The notes: generated by a model not told the origin, from the sequence alone. DNA of 29,653 nucleotides from Betaproteobacteria bacterium UBA5216 (GCA_002412495.1 DHVE01000104.1:1-29653); one strand, 5' to 3'. Numbered from the stretch's first letter, positions 7,295 to 15,444 are shown. Made by a program: numbers and translations.

Positions 7295-7696
7295 ATGAAA
7301 ATAAGCTGCAAGTACATTCTGTTTTCAACGCTCCTGCTGGCGGGCCTGACGCAGGCGCAGGGCGATGCCACAACCGTACGCAACTTGATGAAATCGGTCG
7401 TGATCCCGCAATCGGACATTGTTTTTGCGGTGGGAAAAAAAGCGCCCGCGAATGACCGCGAATGGTCTCAGATCGCGCAGAGCGCCGCAAAATTGACCGA
7501 GGCGGCCAAAGCATTGTCGGCGCGCGCGCCCGCGTCGAATGCCGAGAGTTGGCGCAAGGCGTCACAAGCGATGGCCGATGCCGCTGTCCGCGTGGGGGCG
7601 GGGGCAAAATCAAAAAATGCCGATGCCGTTCTGGATGCGGGTGATCTATTGTACGAATCGTGCGAAGGCTGTCACCGGCAGCACCTGCGCAAATAG
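7295..7696 (+). CDS. Small exported cytochrome c, class II-like
   Basis: The 133-residue protein has a signal peptide (MKISCKYILFSTLLLAGLTQAQ) and a single C-terminal heme c site CEGCH (C123, C126, H127). Helical Ala/Lys-rich sequence precedes the heme site, as in cytochrome c'/c556. The layout NLMKSVVIPQSDIVFAVG, then a W-Q-I block, then ADAAVR, parallels the cytochrome lipoprotein at 2634 (LMEYVIDPAVDEVWDSV, then DWAKV, then SDAAGVA), so the two are paralogues at either end of the envelope block. It lacks a lipobox and is probably soluble in the periplasm. A perfect FNR-type box precedes it. It converges with the Bug gene at 7718, 21 nt between stops. Confidence 0.8.
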   Translation: MKISCKYILFSTLLLAGLTQAQGDATTVRNLMKSVVIPQSDIVFAVGKKAPANDREWSQIAQSAAKLTEAAKALSARAPASNAESWRKASQAMADAAVRVGAGAKSKNADAVLDAGDLLYESCEGCHRQHLRK

Positions 7697-7717
7697 TGCG
7701 TAGCCTATGGCGTGCCG

Positions 7718-8683
7718 CTACTGAAGCGGCAGGCCGGTGGTCTTCACGATCTGCGTCCATTTTGCCGTCTCGCGCCGGATCAGCGCGCGGAATTCTTCCG
7801 GCGTGTTGGCCACGACGCTGGAGCCATCTTCGCCGAGCCGCTTGACGATTTCCGGCGAGCGCATGGCGATGACGATGGCAGCGTGTAGTTTGCCGAGCAC
7901 TTCTTTCGGCAACGCGGCGGGCGCGACGATGCCGTGTTGTCCGCCTTCGTCGAAATCCGCAACGCCCGATTCGTGTATGGTGGGAATATCGGGCGCCACC
8001 GGCGAACGCTTGAGGCTCGATACCGCGAGCGCGCGTATGCGCCCGGTGCGCACGTGCTGCATGGCGGTAATCATGTTGGTGAGGTTGAGTTGCGTTTGAC
8101 CCGCGAGAAAGTCGATCATCGCCGGGCCGCCGCCCTTGTAAACGATCTGCTGGATTTTGATGCCGCTGCGCTGCGCAAACCATTCCATCGCCATGTGCGG
8201 GCCGGTACCCGCGCCGGCCGAGGCGTGATTCAATTCACCGGGCCGCGCCTTGGCGAGCGCGATCAATTCCTTGATGGATTTTGCGGGCAGCGACGGATGC
8301 ACGTTCAGCGTATACGGCGTGGCCGCGAGCAAGGACACCGGCGACATGTCGCGTTCGTTGTCGTATGGCAGCTTGCGGAATATCGCGGGGTTGAGCGCGA
8401 TAGTGTTCGACACCAGCAAAATCGTGTAGCCATCGGGCGGCGATTTAAGCCCGATCTCGGTGCCGATGATGCCGCTCGCGCCGGGGCGGTTATCGACAAT
8501 CACGTTTTGTCCGATGGCCTCGCTGAGTTTCGGCGCAACGATGCGCGCCGTGGTGTCGCTGGGACCGCCAGCGGCGAGCGGCACGATCATGCGTATCGGC
8601 TTGTTGGGATACGCGGTGGGTTGCGCTTGTGCTGGCGCGTGCGGTGTCGCGCCCACCAGCAAAAGCAGCACCGCGAGACGCAC
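7718..8683 (-). CDS. Bug/TctC-family tripartite tricarboxylate transporter receptor (1)
   Basis: The 321-residue periplasmic solute receptor opens with a signal peptide (cleavage near APAQAQ) and the family start YPNKPIRMIVPLAAGGPSD. It then shows VIVDNRPGASG, PPDGYTILLVSN, HPSLPAKSIKELIALAKARPG and QIVYKGGGPAMIDFLAGQ, the usual Bug landmarks. These bind carboxylates or related small molecules and pass them to TctA/TctB-type permeases, neither of which is in the window. The only canonical start in frame after the upstream stop is GTG at 8683, with no close Shine-Dalgarno. An AGAGGTG sits about 24 nt upstream, so the exact start is uncertain. It is the last gene of the operon descending from 11821. 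Confidence 0.9.
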   Translation of the reverse strand: MRLAVLLLLVGATPHAPAQAQPTAYPNKPIRMIVPLAAGGPSDTTARIVAPKLSEAIGQNVIVDNRPGASGIIGTEIGLKSPPDGYTILLVSNTIALNPAIFRKLPYDNERDMSPVSLLAATPYTLNVHPSLPAKSIKELIALAKARPGELNHASAGAGTGPHMAMEWFAQRSGIKIQQIVYKGGGPAMIDFLAGQTQLNLTNMITAMQHVRTGRIRALAVSSLKRSPVAPDIPTIHESGVADFDEGGQHGIVAPAALPKEVLGKLHAAIVIAMRSPEIVKRLGEDGSSVVANTPEEFRALIRRETAKWTQIVKTTGLPLQ

Positions 8684-8763
8684 CGGTGAGTTGATGTTTA
8701 TTTGACACCTCTATAAAAAGTGTTTAAAAACATACTGTTACAGCAGGTCCTCGCGGCTGCGTG

Positions 8764-9795
8764 CTACACGCGCTTGCCGATCAGGCGCAGCGCTGTTTTG
8801 CTGAAAATTTGTTCGCGGTCTTGTGCGCCGAGACGCGCAACCTTGTTGATCATCTCGATCGGACGTTCCTCGCCCATGTCGAACGGTGCGTCGGTGCCGA
8901 TCACCACACGATCCGCGCCGACGAGATCAATCAGGTAACGCAGCGCGCGCGGGTCGTGCGTGAGCGCGTCGTAATAAAACCGGCGCAGCAGCGTGTTGGG
9001 TTTGGTTTGGGTCAGCGCGCGCGTCTCCTTGCGCACGGCGTGGCCGTGGTTGAGACGGCCGATCTGGTATGGCAGATAACCGCCACCATGCGCGAGGCAG
9101 ATTCTCAGTTTTTTCAGCTCATCTAACACGCCGCTAAATAGCAGGTGCGATGCCATGATGGTCGATTGCAGCGGATTACCGATCAGGTTGGAGAGGTAAT
9201 AATCATCCAGATTGCACACCGCCGAGTTCGAATACGGGTGCGCAAAAATGAACACATTCAGCTCCTGCGCGCGCCGCAGCACCGGACGAAAGCGTTTGTC
9301 CGCGAGTTGCGCTTCGCCGACCGACGTGCCGATTTCCACGCCGCGAAAACCGTGTTGCTTGACGATGCGTTCAAGTTCGGCCACGGCGGCATCCGGGATT
9401 TGCATCGGCAGCGTGCCCATGCCCATTAATCGATCCGGAAACGCGCGCGCCATGTTGGCGATGCCGTCGTTGATGAGCTGCGCGGCTTCGAGGCCGGCGT
9501 CGGCGTCGAGCCAGTAGAAATAGACGATCGGAGCCGGTGAAATGATCGACACATCCAGCCCCTTGCGATCCATGCTCGCGATCTTGGCCGCCGGGTCAAA
9601 AAATTCGTCGAACACGGGCTGACCGCCGCCACCGTCCTTCGCCACGCGGCGATGCTTGCCGTCGGCAATGTAGCGCATTTTGAAGCGTTCCGGCCGCTGG
9701 CTCAGCGCATCGAGCATTTCCTTCGGCAGCACGTGGCTGTGAACATCGATGCGTTGGGATGACTTGCGTCGTTGCGCGGTTTTTTTGGCGGCCAA
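8764..9795 (-). CDS. Metal-dependent amidohydrolase (amidohydrolase_2/ACMSD type), TTG start
   Basis: The 343-residue TIM-barrel hydrolase or decarboxylase has the metal motif DVHSHV (H19, H21), IFAHPYSN, LAHGGGYLPYQIGRLNHG and VVIGTDAPFDMGE, matching the ACMSD/gamma-resorcylate decarboxylase branch that acts on aromatic or ring-opened acids. No ATG or GTG lies in frame upstream of DVHSHV after the previous gene ends. The TTG at 9795 is preceded by GGGAG at 8-nt spacing and gives MAAKKTAQRRKSSQRIDVH, so I take it as the start. The frame stays open upstream through the Bug gene, which would give a 581-residue reading, but that part is antisense-like junk. It sits 32 nt after one Bug gene and 80 nt before another in one operon. 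Confidence 0.85.
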   Translation of the reverse strand: MAAKKTAQRRKSSQRIDVHSHVLPKEMLDALSQRPERFKMRYIADGKHRRVAKDGGGGQPVFDEFFDPAAKIASMDRKGLDVSIISPAPIVYFYWLDADAGLEAAQLINDGIANMARAFPDRLMGMGTLPMQIPDAAVAELERIVKQHGFRGVEIGTSVGEAQLADKRFRPVLRRAQELNVFIFAHPYSNSAVCNLDDYYLSNLIGNPLQSTIMASHLLFSGVLDELKKLRICLAHGGGYLPYQIGRLNHGHAVRKETRALTQTKPNTLLRRFYYDALTHDPRALRYLIDLVGADRVVIGTDAPFDMGEERPIEMINKVARLGAQDREQIFSKTALRLIGKRV

Positions 9796-9827
9796 GGGTG
9801 GGGCTCCCGATGTTAAATGCGGTGCGG

Positions 9828-10808
9828 TTACTCCAGGCGGATGCGCGCAGCCTTGATCACGTTGCCCATGCGCGCCATCTCCGAGCGCATGGTGTCCGTG
9901 AGCGTCTGCGGCGTGCTGGCGATAATGTCGGTGCTGACGCCGAGGAACTTGTCCTTGACCTCGACGCGGTTCAAATGCGCCACGATTTCCCGGTTCAGGC
10001 GCTGGATGACGGCGGCCGGTGTTTTGGCCGGCGTGAACACCGCGTACATGGCGACACTTTCGTAGCCGGGCAGGCCGGACGCGGCCATGGTCGGCAGTCC
10101 GGGCGCCAGGGTGGAGGGCTGCGCGCTGGTCACCGCGAGGCCGCGCAGGCGGCCAGACTTGATGTGCGGCAGCGCGGCGCTGGCATTGGGCATCATCAGT
10201 TGCGTGCGTCCGCCGATCAGATCTACGACGGCGGCGCCCACGCCCTTGAACGGCACATGCACGATGTCGATGCCGGCCATGAATTTGAACAACTCGGCCG
10301 ACAGATGTGGAATCGCGCCCGACGGCCCGGAGGCAAAATTGAGTTCGCCCGGTTTGGCCTTGGCGAGCGCAATCAATTCTTTGACGGTCGTTGCCGCCAC
10401 CGACGGATGCGTTACCAGCACCATCGGCGAGCTGCCGACCAGCGTCACTGGCGCGTAATCGCGCAGCGGATCGTAGGGCGTGTGCGTGCGCATCAAGGGT
10501 ATCAGCCACAGCGAACTGCTGTAGGTAAGCAGGGTGTAGCCATCGGCCGGCGCCCGCGCCGTGATCTCCGCGATGATCATGCCGCCGCCGCGATTGTCGA
10601 CCACCACCGGCTGACCAAGGCCCGCCGACAAGCCCGGCGCGATGATGCGCGCGGCCACGTCGCTGCCGCCACCCGGTTCGGCCGTGAGCATGCGCAGCGG
10701 CTTGGTCGGAAACGGCTGGGCTTGTACGGGTTGGGATGCCCAGCCGACCGGCAGCAGGACGATTGCCGACAGTAAACCAATCAAATGAAGAGTTTTTCGT
10801 AACATCAT
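9828..10808 (-). CDS. Bug/TctC-family receptor (2)
   Basis: The 326-residue periplasmic receptor has a signal peptide ending near QPVQAQ and the family blocks FPTKPLRMLTAEPGGGSDVAAR, VVVDNRGGG, PADGYTLLTYSS, YDPLRDYAPVTLVG and VHVPFKGVGAAVVDLIGG. The first block deviates from the common IVPFxPGG form (MLTAEPGGG), which may affect ligand choice. Two adjacent ATGs (10808 and 10805) can start it; an upstream in-frame ATG at 10868 would add 20 residues overlapping the neighbouring gene. No clear Shine-Dalgarno is seen, so translation may be coupled to the Bug gene that ends 17 nt upstream. It directly precedes the amidohydrolase gene, which suggests a shared substrate. Confidence 0.88.
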   Translation of the reverse strand: MMLRKTLHLIGLLSAIVLLPVGWASQPVQAQPFPTKPLRMLTAEPGGGSDVAARIIAPGLSAGLGQPVVVDNRGGGMIIAEITARAPADGYTLLTYSSSLWLIPLMRTHTPYDPLRDYAPVTLVGSSPMVLVTHPSVAATTVKELIALAKAKPGELNFASGPSGAIPHLSAELFKFMAGIDIVHVPFKGVGAAVVDLIGGRTQLMMPNASAALPHIKSGRLRGLAVTSAQPSTLAPGLPTMAASGLPGYESVAMYAVFTPAKTPAAVIQRLNREIVAHLNRVEVKDKFLGVSTDIIASTPQTLTDTMRSEMARMGNVIKAARIRLE

Positions 10809-10825
10809 GTTTTTTAATAGATAAA

Positions 10826-11821
10826 TTACTTTAACTGCAAGCTGGCTTCTTTGACCAATCGGCGCCATTTCAGTATTTCGGATTTGATGTGCGCGTTAAA
10901 TTCGCTCGATGTGCTCGACAGCGCCGTGGAGCCATCGGCGGCCAGGCGCTCGGACACATCGGGTGCATGCACGGCATCGCGCATGGCATTCGACAACTTG
11001 CTGACGATGGCGGGTGGCACTTTCGCGGAGGTGACCACGCCATACCATTGATTGGCCTCGAAGCCCGGCACGCCCGCTTCGGCGATGGTGGGCAAATCGG
11101 GAATCGCCGGGGAGCGTTTGCCCGCCGTAATGGCGAGATAGCGCAGCCGCCCGCTGTTGATAAACGCGCGCGTCGACAGCAGGGTGGTGAACGCCATCTC
11201 GACTTCGCCCGACAACAGCGCTGTCACCGCCGCGCCGCCGCCTTTGTAGGGGATGTGGGTGAATTTCGCGCCGGTCATGTAAGCCAGCATTTCGCCGGAG
11301 AAATGCTGCAGCGCGCCAGTACCCGACGAGCCTTGTTTTAATTTGCCGGGATTCGCCCTGGCATGGGCGATCAATTCTTTGACGGATTTCACCGGCACCG
11401 ATGGATGCACCGTCAAAATGTAAAACAGCGTGGTGAGCTGCGATACGCCCGTGAGGTCTTTTTCAATGTCGTACGGCAGGCGTTCATTTACGGCGGCCAG
11501 CACGGTGTGGCCCGACGAAATCAGGCACAGCGTGTGTCCGTCGGGATTGGCCTTGGCGGTAATGTCGGCGCCGATGGCGCCCGCCGCGCCGGAGCGGTTG
11601 TCGGCCACTACTTGCTGGCCCCACGTTTCGGCGAGTTTTTTTGCGACGGTGCGCGTGGTGATGTCCGTGCCAGCGCCCGGCACGAAGGGCACGATGAAGC
11701 GGATCGGGCGTGACGGATACTCGCGTGCCTCGCGCGCGGGATCGGGCTGCGCGGCGTGGCACATTGACGATACTGCAACCGCGCTCACGGCGGAACAAAG
11801 CAAAAATCGGGAAGTCGGCAT
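10826..11821 (-). CDS. Bug/TctC-family receptor (3), first gene of operon
   Basis: The 331-residue receptor starts with a signal peptide (MPTSRFLLCSAVSAVAVSS, cleavage near CHAAQ) and carries YPSRPIRFIVPFVPGAGTDI, VVADNRSGAAG, NPDGHTLCLIS, HPSVPVKSVKELIAHARANPG and HIPYKGGGAAVTALLSGE. The ATG at 11821 gives a normal signal peptide; a longer in-frame reading from 11914 would run through the operator-like site and adds residues unlike the family. It heads the minus-strand operon Bug-Bug-amidohydrolase-Bug and is divergent from the TauD dioxygenase at 11944, the two sharing a 122-bp regulatory gap. Confidence 0.9.
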   Translation of the reverse strand: MPTSRFLLCSAVSAVAVSSMCHAAQPDPAREAREYPSRPIRFIVPFVPGAGTDITTRTVAKKLAETWGQQVVADNRSGAAGAIGADITAKANPDGHTLCLISSGHTVLAAVNERLPYDIEKDLTGVSQLTTLFYILTVHPSVPVKSVKELIAHARANPGKLKQGSSGTGALQHFSGEMLAYMTGAKFTHIPYKGGGAAVTALLSGEVEMAFTTLLSTRAFINSGRLRYLAITAGKRSPAIPDLPTIAEAGVPGFEANQWYGVVTSAKVPPAIVSKLSNAMRDAVHAPDVSERLAADGSTALSSTSSEFNAHIKSEILKWRRLVKEASLQLK

Positions 11822-11843
11822 GGAAAATCCTGCGTGTAGATAA

Positions 11844-11935
11844 GTGTGATCAGACCACATTCCGGCATTCGATGCCAGCGTGACGCATGGACGTGCCGCA
11901 TGATAAATTGGCACTTCTTACTGTTCTGATCACAC
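11844..11935. promoter_or_regulatory. Paired inverted operator-like sites in a divergent promoter
   Basis: GTGTGATCAGA (11844-11854) and its exact reverse complement TCTGATCACAC (11925-11935) lie 70 bp apart, one next to each divergent start (23 bp from the Bug ATG, 9 bp from the TauD ATG). Each copy is itself partly palindromic around TGATCA, and the left copy reads on as GACCAC, reminiscent of GntR/FadR-type half sites. Symmetrical placement suggests one dimeric regulator acting on both genes. The regulator is not encoded in the window. Confidence 0.55.
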
Positions 11936-11943
11936 AGGTTTTC

Positions 11944-12837
11944 ATGCTGACTTTCGAGCCGACCGGCGCGCTGCTGGGCGCCACCGTGCAAGGCGCCGAT
12001 CTCTCGCAACCATTGCGCGACGCGGATTTTTCGGCGGTGCTGGCTGCGCTGGGCCGTTACGGCGTGCTGTGTTTTAAAAATCAATCGATCAGCCCGCAAA
12101 ACCTGCGCGATTTTTCCGCGCGCTTCGGCGGTTTGCAACGCGGCGTCAGCGGCATACACGAACCGGGTTTCCCGGAAGTCAGCGTGCTGTCGAACGTGGT
12201 GGAAAACGGCAAGATGATCGGGCTGCCCGACGCGGGGCAGGACTGGCACACCGATATGTCGTACAACGACACCATCGGTTTTGTGAACGTGCTGCATGCG
12301 ATCAAGGTGCCGCATCGCAATGGCCGGCCGCTCGGCGACACGCTGTTCGCAAACATGCACGCCGCGTACGAGGGGCTTGCGCCAGCAATGAAATCGCAAT
12401 TGGCGAACTACACGGCGACACATGATTTCAATAAATTCTGGGAAGGCATGGTCAACCGCCCCGGCAGCATCCGCAAGCCGCTCACGCCCGAACAGCGTGC
12501 CAAGCGCCCGCCGTCGGTGCATCCGGTATTTCTCACGCACCCGATCACCGGGCGCAAGGTGTTGTATTGCAACCCCGGTTACGTCATTCGCATCAACGAA
12601 GTGAGCGAAGCCGAGAGCGAGCGCCTGTTGACTCTTTTGTTCGAGCATCAGTTGCAGCCGGCGTATCGGTACCGTCACTCATGGAGCGTGGGTGACGTGC
12701 TGATATGGGATCACATCGGCACGCTGCACAACGCACTGCCCGACTATGAGCCGCACGAACACCGCTTGATGAAGCGCTGTCAGGTGTTGGCGGATCGGAT
12801 ATTTGATCCCGCTTTTCTGGCGCACGGTGCGTATTAG
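11944..12837 (+). CDS. TauD/TfdA-family Fe(II)/2-oxoglutarate dioxygenase (1)
   Basis: The 297-residue oxygenase has the Fe-binding facial triad: H102 and D104 in DWHTDMSY and the distal H262 in WDHIGTLHNALPDY. R274 or R278 in HEHRLMKR is the expected 2-oxoglutarate-binding Arg. The N-terminal GALLGATVQGADLSQPL is the typical family opening. Such enzymes hydroxylate their substrate to trigger loss of sulfite, phenol or another group, coupled to 2-oxoglutarate decarboxylation. I chose the ATG at 11944; an in-frame ATG at 11887 would run through the operator site. It lacks the paired cysteines of the two dioxygenases at 19239 and 20133. It shares a divergent promoter region with a Bug operon and converges with the Bug gene at 12858. 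Confidence 0.88.
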   Translation: MLTFEPTGALLGATVQGADLSQPLRDADFSAVLAALGRYGVLCFKNQSISPQNLRDFSARFGGLQRGVSGIHEPGFPEVSVLSNVVENGKMIGLPDAGQDWHTDMSYNDTIGFVNVLHAIKVPHRNGRPLGDTLFANMHAAYEGLAPAMKSQLANYTATHDFNKFWEGMVNRPGSIRKPLTPEQRAKRPPSVHPVFLTHPITGRKVLYCNPGYVIRINEVSEAESERLLTLLFEHQLQPAYRYRHSWSVGDVLIWDHIGTLHNALPDYEPHEHRLMKRCQVLADRIFDPAFLAHGAY

Positions 12838-12857
12838 CGCCTGAGCTATCCGCGCGG

Positions 12858-13814
12858 TTACTCCACTCTGACGCCTGCTTTCGCGACGACGCGGGCCCAC
12901 TTCGCCAAATCCTCCTTGAATTTTTGCGTCACCTGATCGGGCGTGGAGGGCGCCGATTCGGAACCCTGGCTGGCGAAACGTTCGACGATGCCACGTGATC
13001 TCAGTACGCTCACCAGAGCAGCATTGAGCCGTTCCAGTACGATTGCCGGCGTGCCAGCGGGTGCGACCAGCGCGGTATACCCCGTGGCTTCGCCGCCGCG
13101 AACGCCGGATTCGTGCAGCGTGGGCAGGTTGGGCAATTGCGGCGAACGTTTCTCGGTGGTGATCGCCAGCGCGCGCAATCGTCCCGAAACAATGTTGGGC
13201 AGCGCGGGCGCCACCTGATCGATCTGCAAATCCGCTTCGCCGGATATCACCGCCAGGCCCGCCGGTGCGGTGCCGCGGTAGGGCACATGTATGAATTTCA
13301 CACCGGTGAGCATCTGGAACAGTTCGCCCACCAGATGATTGGAACTGCCCGTGCCCGCGGACGCCATGGTGAGCGGCGTTTTCGACGTTCGCGCGAGTCC
13401 GATCAGTTCGCCGATGTTTTTGGCGGGAAGGCTCGGATGCACCACCAGCACATAGGGCTTGGTTTCGATGAACGACACCGGCGCAAAATCGCGGATCGGA
13501 TCATAGGGGATGTTTTTGTAGAGCACGGGCGCCACGGCGTGCGTGCTGCTCGATGCGACCAGCAGGGTGTAGCCATCCGGCGGCATTTTCGCGGCCTGCG
13601 CGGAGCCGATGCTGCCGCCCGCGCCGGGCCGATTGTCGATCACCAGGGTTTGTCGCAGGCCTTCGGTAAGACCCGGTTGCACCGTGCGCGCGGCAATATC
13701 CACGCCGCCGCCCGGCGGCCACGGCACGATCAACCGGACGGGTTTGTCGGGGTATTGCGCGAGGAGCGTGCTGCTCCACGGCACCAACGCCAGTGCGGTC
13801 ACTAAATGTCGCAT
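12858..13814 (-). CDS. Bug/TctC-family receptor (4)
   Basis: The 318-residue receptor has a short signal peptide (cleavage near STLLAQ) and the blocks YPDKPVRLIVPWPPGGGVDI, VIDNRPGAGGSIG, PPDGYTLLVASSS, YDPIRDFAPVSFIE, HPSLPAKNIGELIGLAR and HVPYRGTAPAGLAVISGE. The lysine of the common VPYKG turn is Arg here. It begins 3 nt after the stop of the VOC gene and is the last gene of the minus-strand run from 16146, so it is almost surely co-transcribed with VOC and Bug (5). The stop lies 20 nt from the convergent TauD stop. Confidence 0.9.
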   Translation of the reverse strand: MRHLVTALALVPWSSTLLAQYPDKPVRLIVPWPPGGGVDIAARTVQPGLTEGLRQTLVIDNRPGAGGSIGSAQAAKMPPDGYTLLVASSSTHAVAPVLYKNIPYDPIRDFAPVSFIETKPYVLVVHPSLPAKNIGELIGLARTSKTPLTMASAGTGSSNHLVGELFQMLTGVKFIHVPYRGTAPAGLAVISGEADLQIDQVAPALPNIVSGRLRALAITTEKRSPQLPNLPTLHESGVRGGEATGYTALVAPAGTPAIVLERLNAALVSVLRSRGIVERFASQGSESAPSTPDQVTQKFKEDLAKWARVVAKAGVRVE

Positions 13815-13817
13815 GGA

Positions 13818-14408
13818 CTAAAATCGCACCAGTTCTTCCTGCGGCGTCCCCGCCCGGTAACGCGCCACGTATTCGGCGGGATCGATTTCGATACCCGAAA
13901 TATTCTTTGCATAGGATTCGGAACGAAAGTAAGCGAGGTAATCCGCCTCGTTGACGTAATTCGCCGAGGACAGTTCAACCGTGTTGCCGTCCGGGTCGTG
14001 ATAATAAAAACTCGTGCCCGGCCCGTGATTAAACGAACGCATCGGCGTGATGCCGTTCGCGCGCAGGGCTTCATAACGGCTGAACAGATGATCGAGTCCC
14101 TCGTGACGCAATTGCATGTGATGCATGCCGGGCTCGCCTTTCTGATTGTCGGCGCGGCCCGCGATGGCGGGTAATTCAAAAATGCCCAGCACTTGCGTAT
14201 AGGGATGCGACGAAAAAATGCGGATGAACGCGATGTTATACGCGCCGGCCCACGTGGCCTGGGTGGCGTCGTTGCGCACAAAAAATGCCTTCACGTCGGT
14301 GACGGTTTCGTACCAATCCTTCAGCGCGGCGAAGCGCGACGTCTTGAGGATCACTTCGCTGAATTGCGCTGGAGAAAATTTTCCGCTGGTGGTTTTGACT
14401 TGATTCAT
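13818..14408 (-). CDS. VOC-superfamily protein (extradiol dioxygenase/glyoxalase-like)
   Basis: The 196-residue vicinal-oxygen-chelate protein shows the ring-cleavage dioxygenase-like C-terminal block GTSFYYHDPDGNTVELSS, with E145 in metal-ligand position, and MHHMQLRHEG with H97 as the second ligand. The first-ligand position, usually His in dioxygenases, reads FSEVILKT (E18), so metal binding could be Glu-His-Glu, more like some glyoxalase or isomerase members, or changed. A C-terminal extension of about 45 residues (NYVNEADYLAYFRSESY onward) follows the domain. It sits between two Bug genes, 23 nt from one and 3 nt from the other. The substrate could be the ligand those receptors import, which is inference. 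Confidence 0.75.
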   Translation of the reverse strand: MNQVKTTSGKFSPAQFSEVILKTSRFAALKDWYETVTDVKAFFVRNDATQATWAGAYNIAFIRIFSSHPYTQVLGIFELPAIAGRADNQKGEPGMHHMQLRHEGLDHLFSRYEALRANGITPMRSFNHGPGTSFYYHDPDGNTVELSSANYVNEADYLAYFRSESYAKNISGIEIDPAEYVARYRAGTPQEELVRF

Positions 14409-14431
14409 GGCGACGCGTCCTGTGTGCAGGG

Positions 14432-15394
14432 TTAATCGTTACGGATGCCGGATTTCTTGACGACTTGCGCCCATTTGGCCATCTCGGTTTTGATGAAGGC
14501 CGCGTATTGCTCGGGTGTGCTGCTGATGGCGTCGGTGCCGATGGCGGCAAAGCGTTCCCTGACGTATGGGCTTTGCAGCGCCTGCACCAGAACGCCATTG
14601 AGTCTTTGCAGAATATCGCGCGGCATGCCGCCGGGCGCCAGCACGCCGAAATGCGAATTCACTTCATAACCAGCGACGCCCTGTTCGGCAATGGTGGGCA
14701 GATCGGGCAGGGCGGGTGAGCGTTTCGCGCCGCCCATGCCGATGGCGCGCAGGCGTCCGTTCTTGATATGCGGCAGCGTCGGCGGCAGGGCGATGAACAT
14801 CATGTCCACCTGGCCGCCGACCACTTCGATCAATGCCGGTCCCGCGCCTTTATACGGCACGTGCAGCATATTGATGCCGGCAAGCATTCTGAAATATTCC
14901 GCGCTCAGGTGCAGCGATCCACCAGTGCCGGACGATGCAAAATTCAGTTTGCCCGGATGTTTGCGCGCCAGCGCGATGAGTTCCGGAACGGATTTCGCCG
15001 GCAGCGCCGGATTCGCGACAAGGATGATGCCGCTGCTCGCCGCCGGCGTGACGGCGGTAAAGTCCCTGATCGGATCAAACGGCAGATTCGAAGTGAGCGC
15101 CGGGTTGGTGAGAAACGATCCACTGATCAGCAAAAACGTGTATCCGTCCGGCGCGGATTTCGCGACATGATCCGCGCCGATATTGCCCGCCGCGCCACCG
15201 CGAAAATCCACCACCACGGTTTGATTCCAGATTTCCGTGGCGCGTTGCGCGAGCGGGCGCGCGATCGCATCCGATGGCCCGCCGGCGGGAAAATTGACGA
15301 CCATGCGTACGGGCTTCGACGGGTAGTCCTGCGCTTGCGTTTCCATGTGAGTCAACACAAAAACGACTACCAGGAGCGCACTAAATTGCATCAT
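14432..15394 (-). CDS. Bug/TctC-family receptor (5)
   Basis: The 320-residue receptor has a signal peptide (MMQFSALLVVVFVLTH, cleavage near TQAQ) and YPSKPVRMVVNFPAGGPSDAIAR, VVVDFRGGAAGNIG, APDGYTFLLISGS, FDPIRDFTAVTPA, NPALPAKSVPELIALARKHPG and HVPYKGAGPALIEVVGGQ. The DNRPGA block is changed to DFRGGA. The start is one of two adjacent ATGs (15394 or 15391). An in-frame ATG at 15448 would add 18 residues and overlap the lipoprotein stop at 15445. It is followed after 23 nt by the VOC gene. Confidence 0.9.
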   Translation of the reverse strand: MMQFSALLVVVFVLTHMETQAQDYPSKPVRMVVNFPAGGPSDAIARPLAQRATEIWNQTVVVDFRGGAAGNIGADHVAKSAPDGYTFLLISGSFLTNPALTSNLPFDPIRDFTAVTPAASSGIILVANPALPAKSVPELIALARKHPGKLNFASSGTGGSLHLSAEYFRMLAGINMLHVPYKGAGPALIEVVGGQVDMMFIALPPTLPHIKNGRLRAIGMGGAKRSPALPDLPTIAEQGVAGYEVNSHFGVLAPGGMPRDILQRLNGVLVQALQSPYVRERFAAIGTDAISSTPEQYAAFIKTEMAKWAQVVKKSGIRND

Positions 15395-15444
15395 GAAAGC
15401 GTTATTCCGATTGATTGCATGAGAGACGTGCCAGGGGATGCCGG

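Noticed and set aside
9796..10509. N-terminal extension of the amidohydrolase frame giving a 581-residue protein
   Set aside because: This part overlaps the well-supported Bug gene 9828-10808 on the same strand in another frame and has low-complexity Arg/His-rich translation. The TTG at 9795 with GGGAG upstream explains the start.
9759..10775. Plus-strand open frame (338 codons) opposite Bug (2)
   Set aside because: It is Arg/Gly/His-rich and lies antisense to a full set of Bug family motifs.
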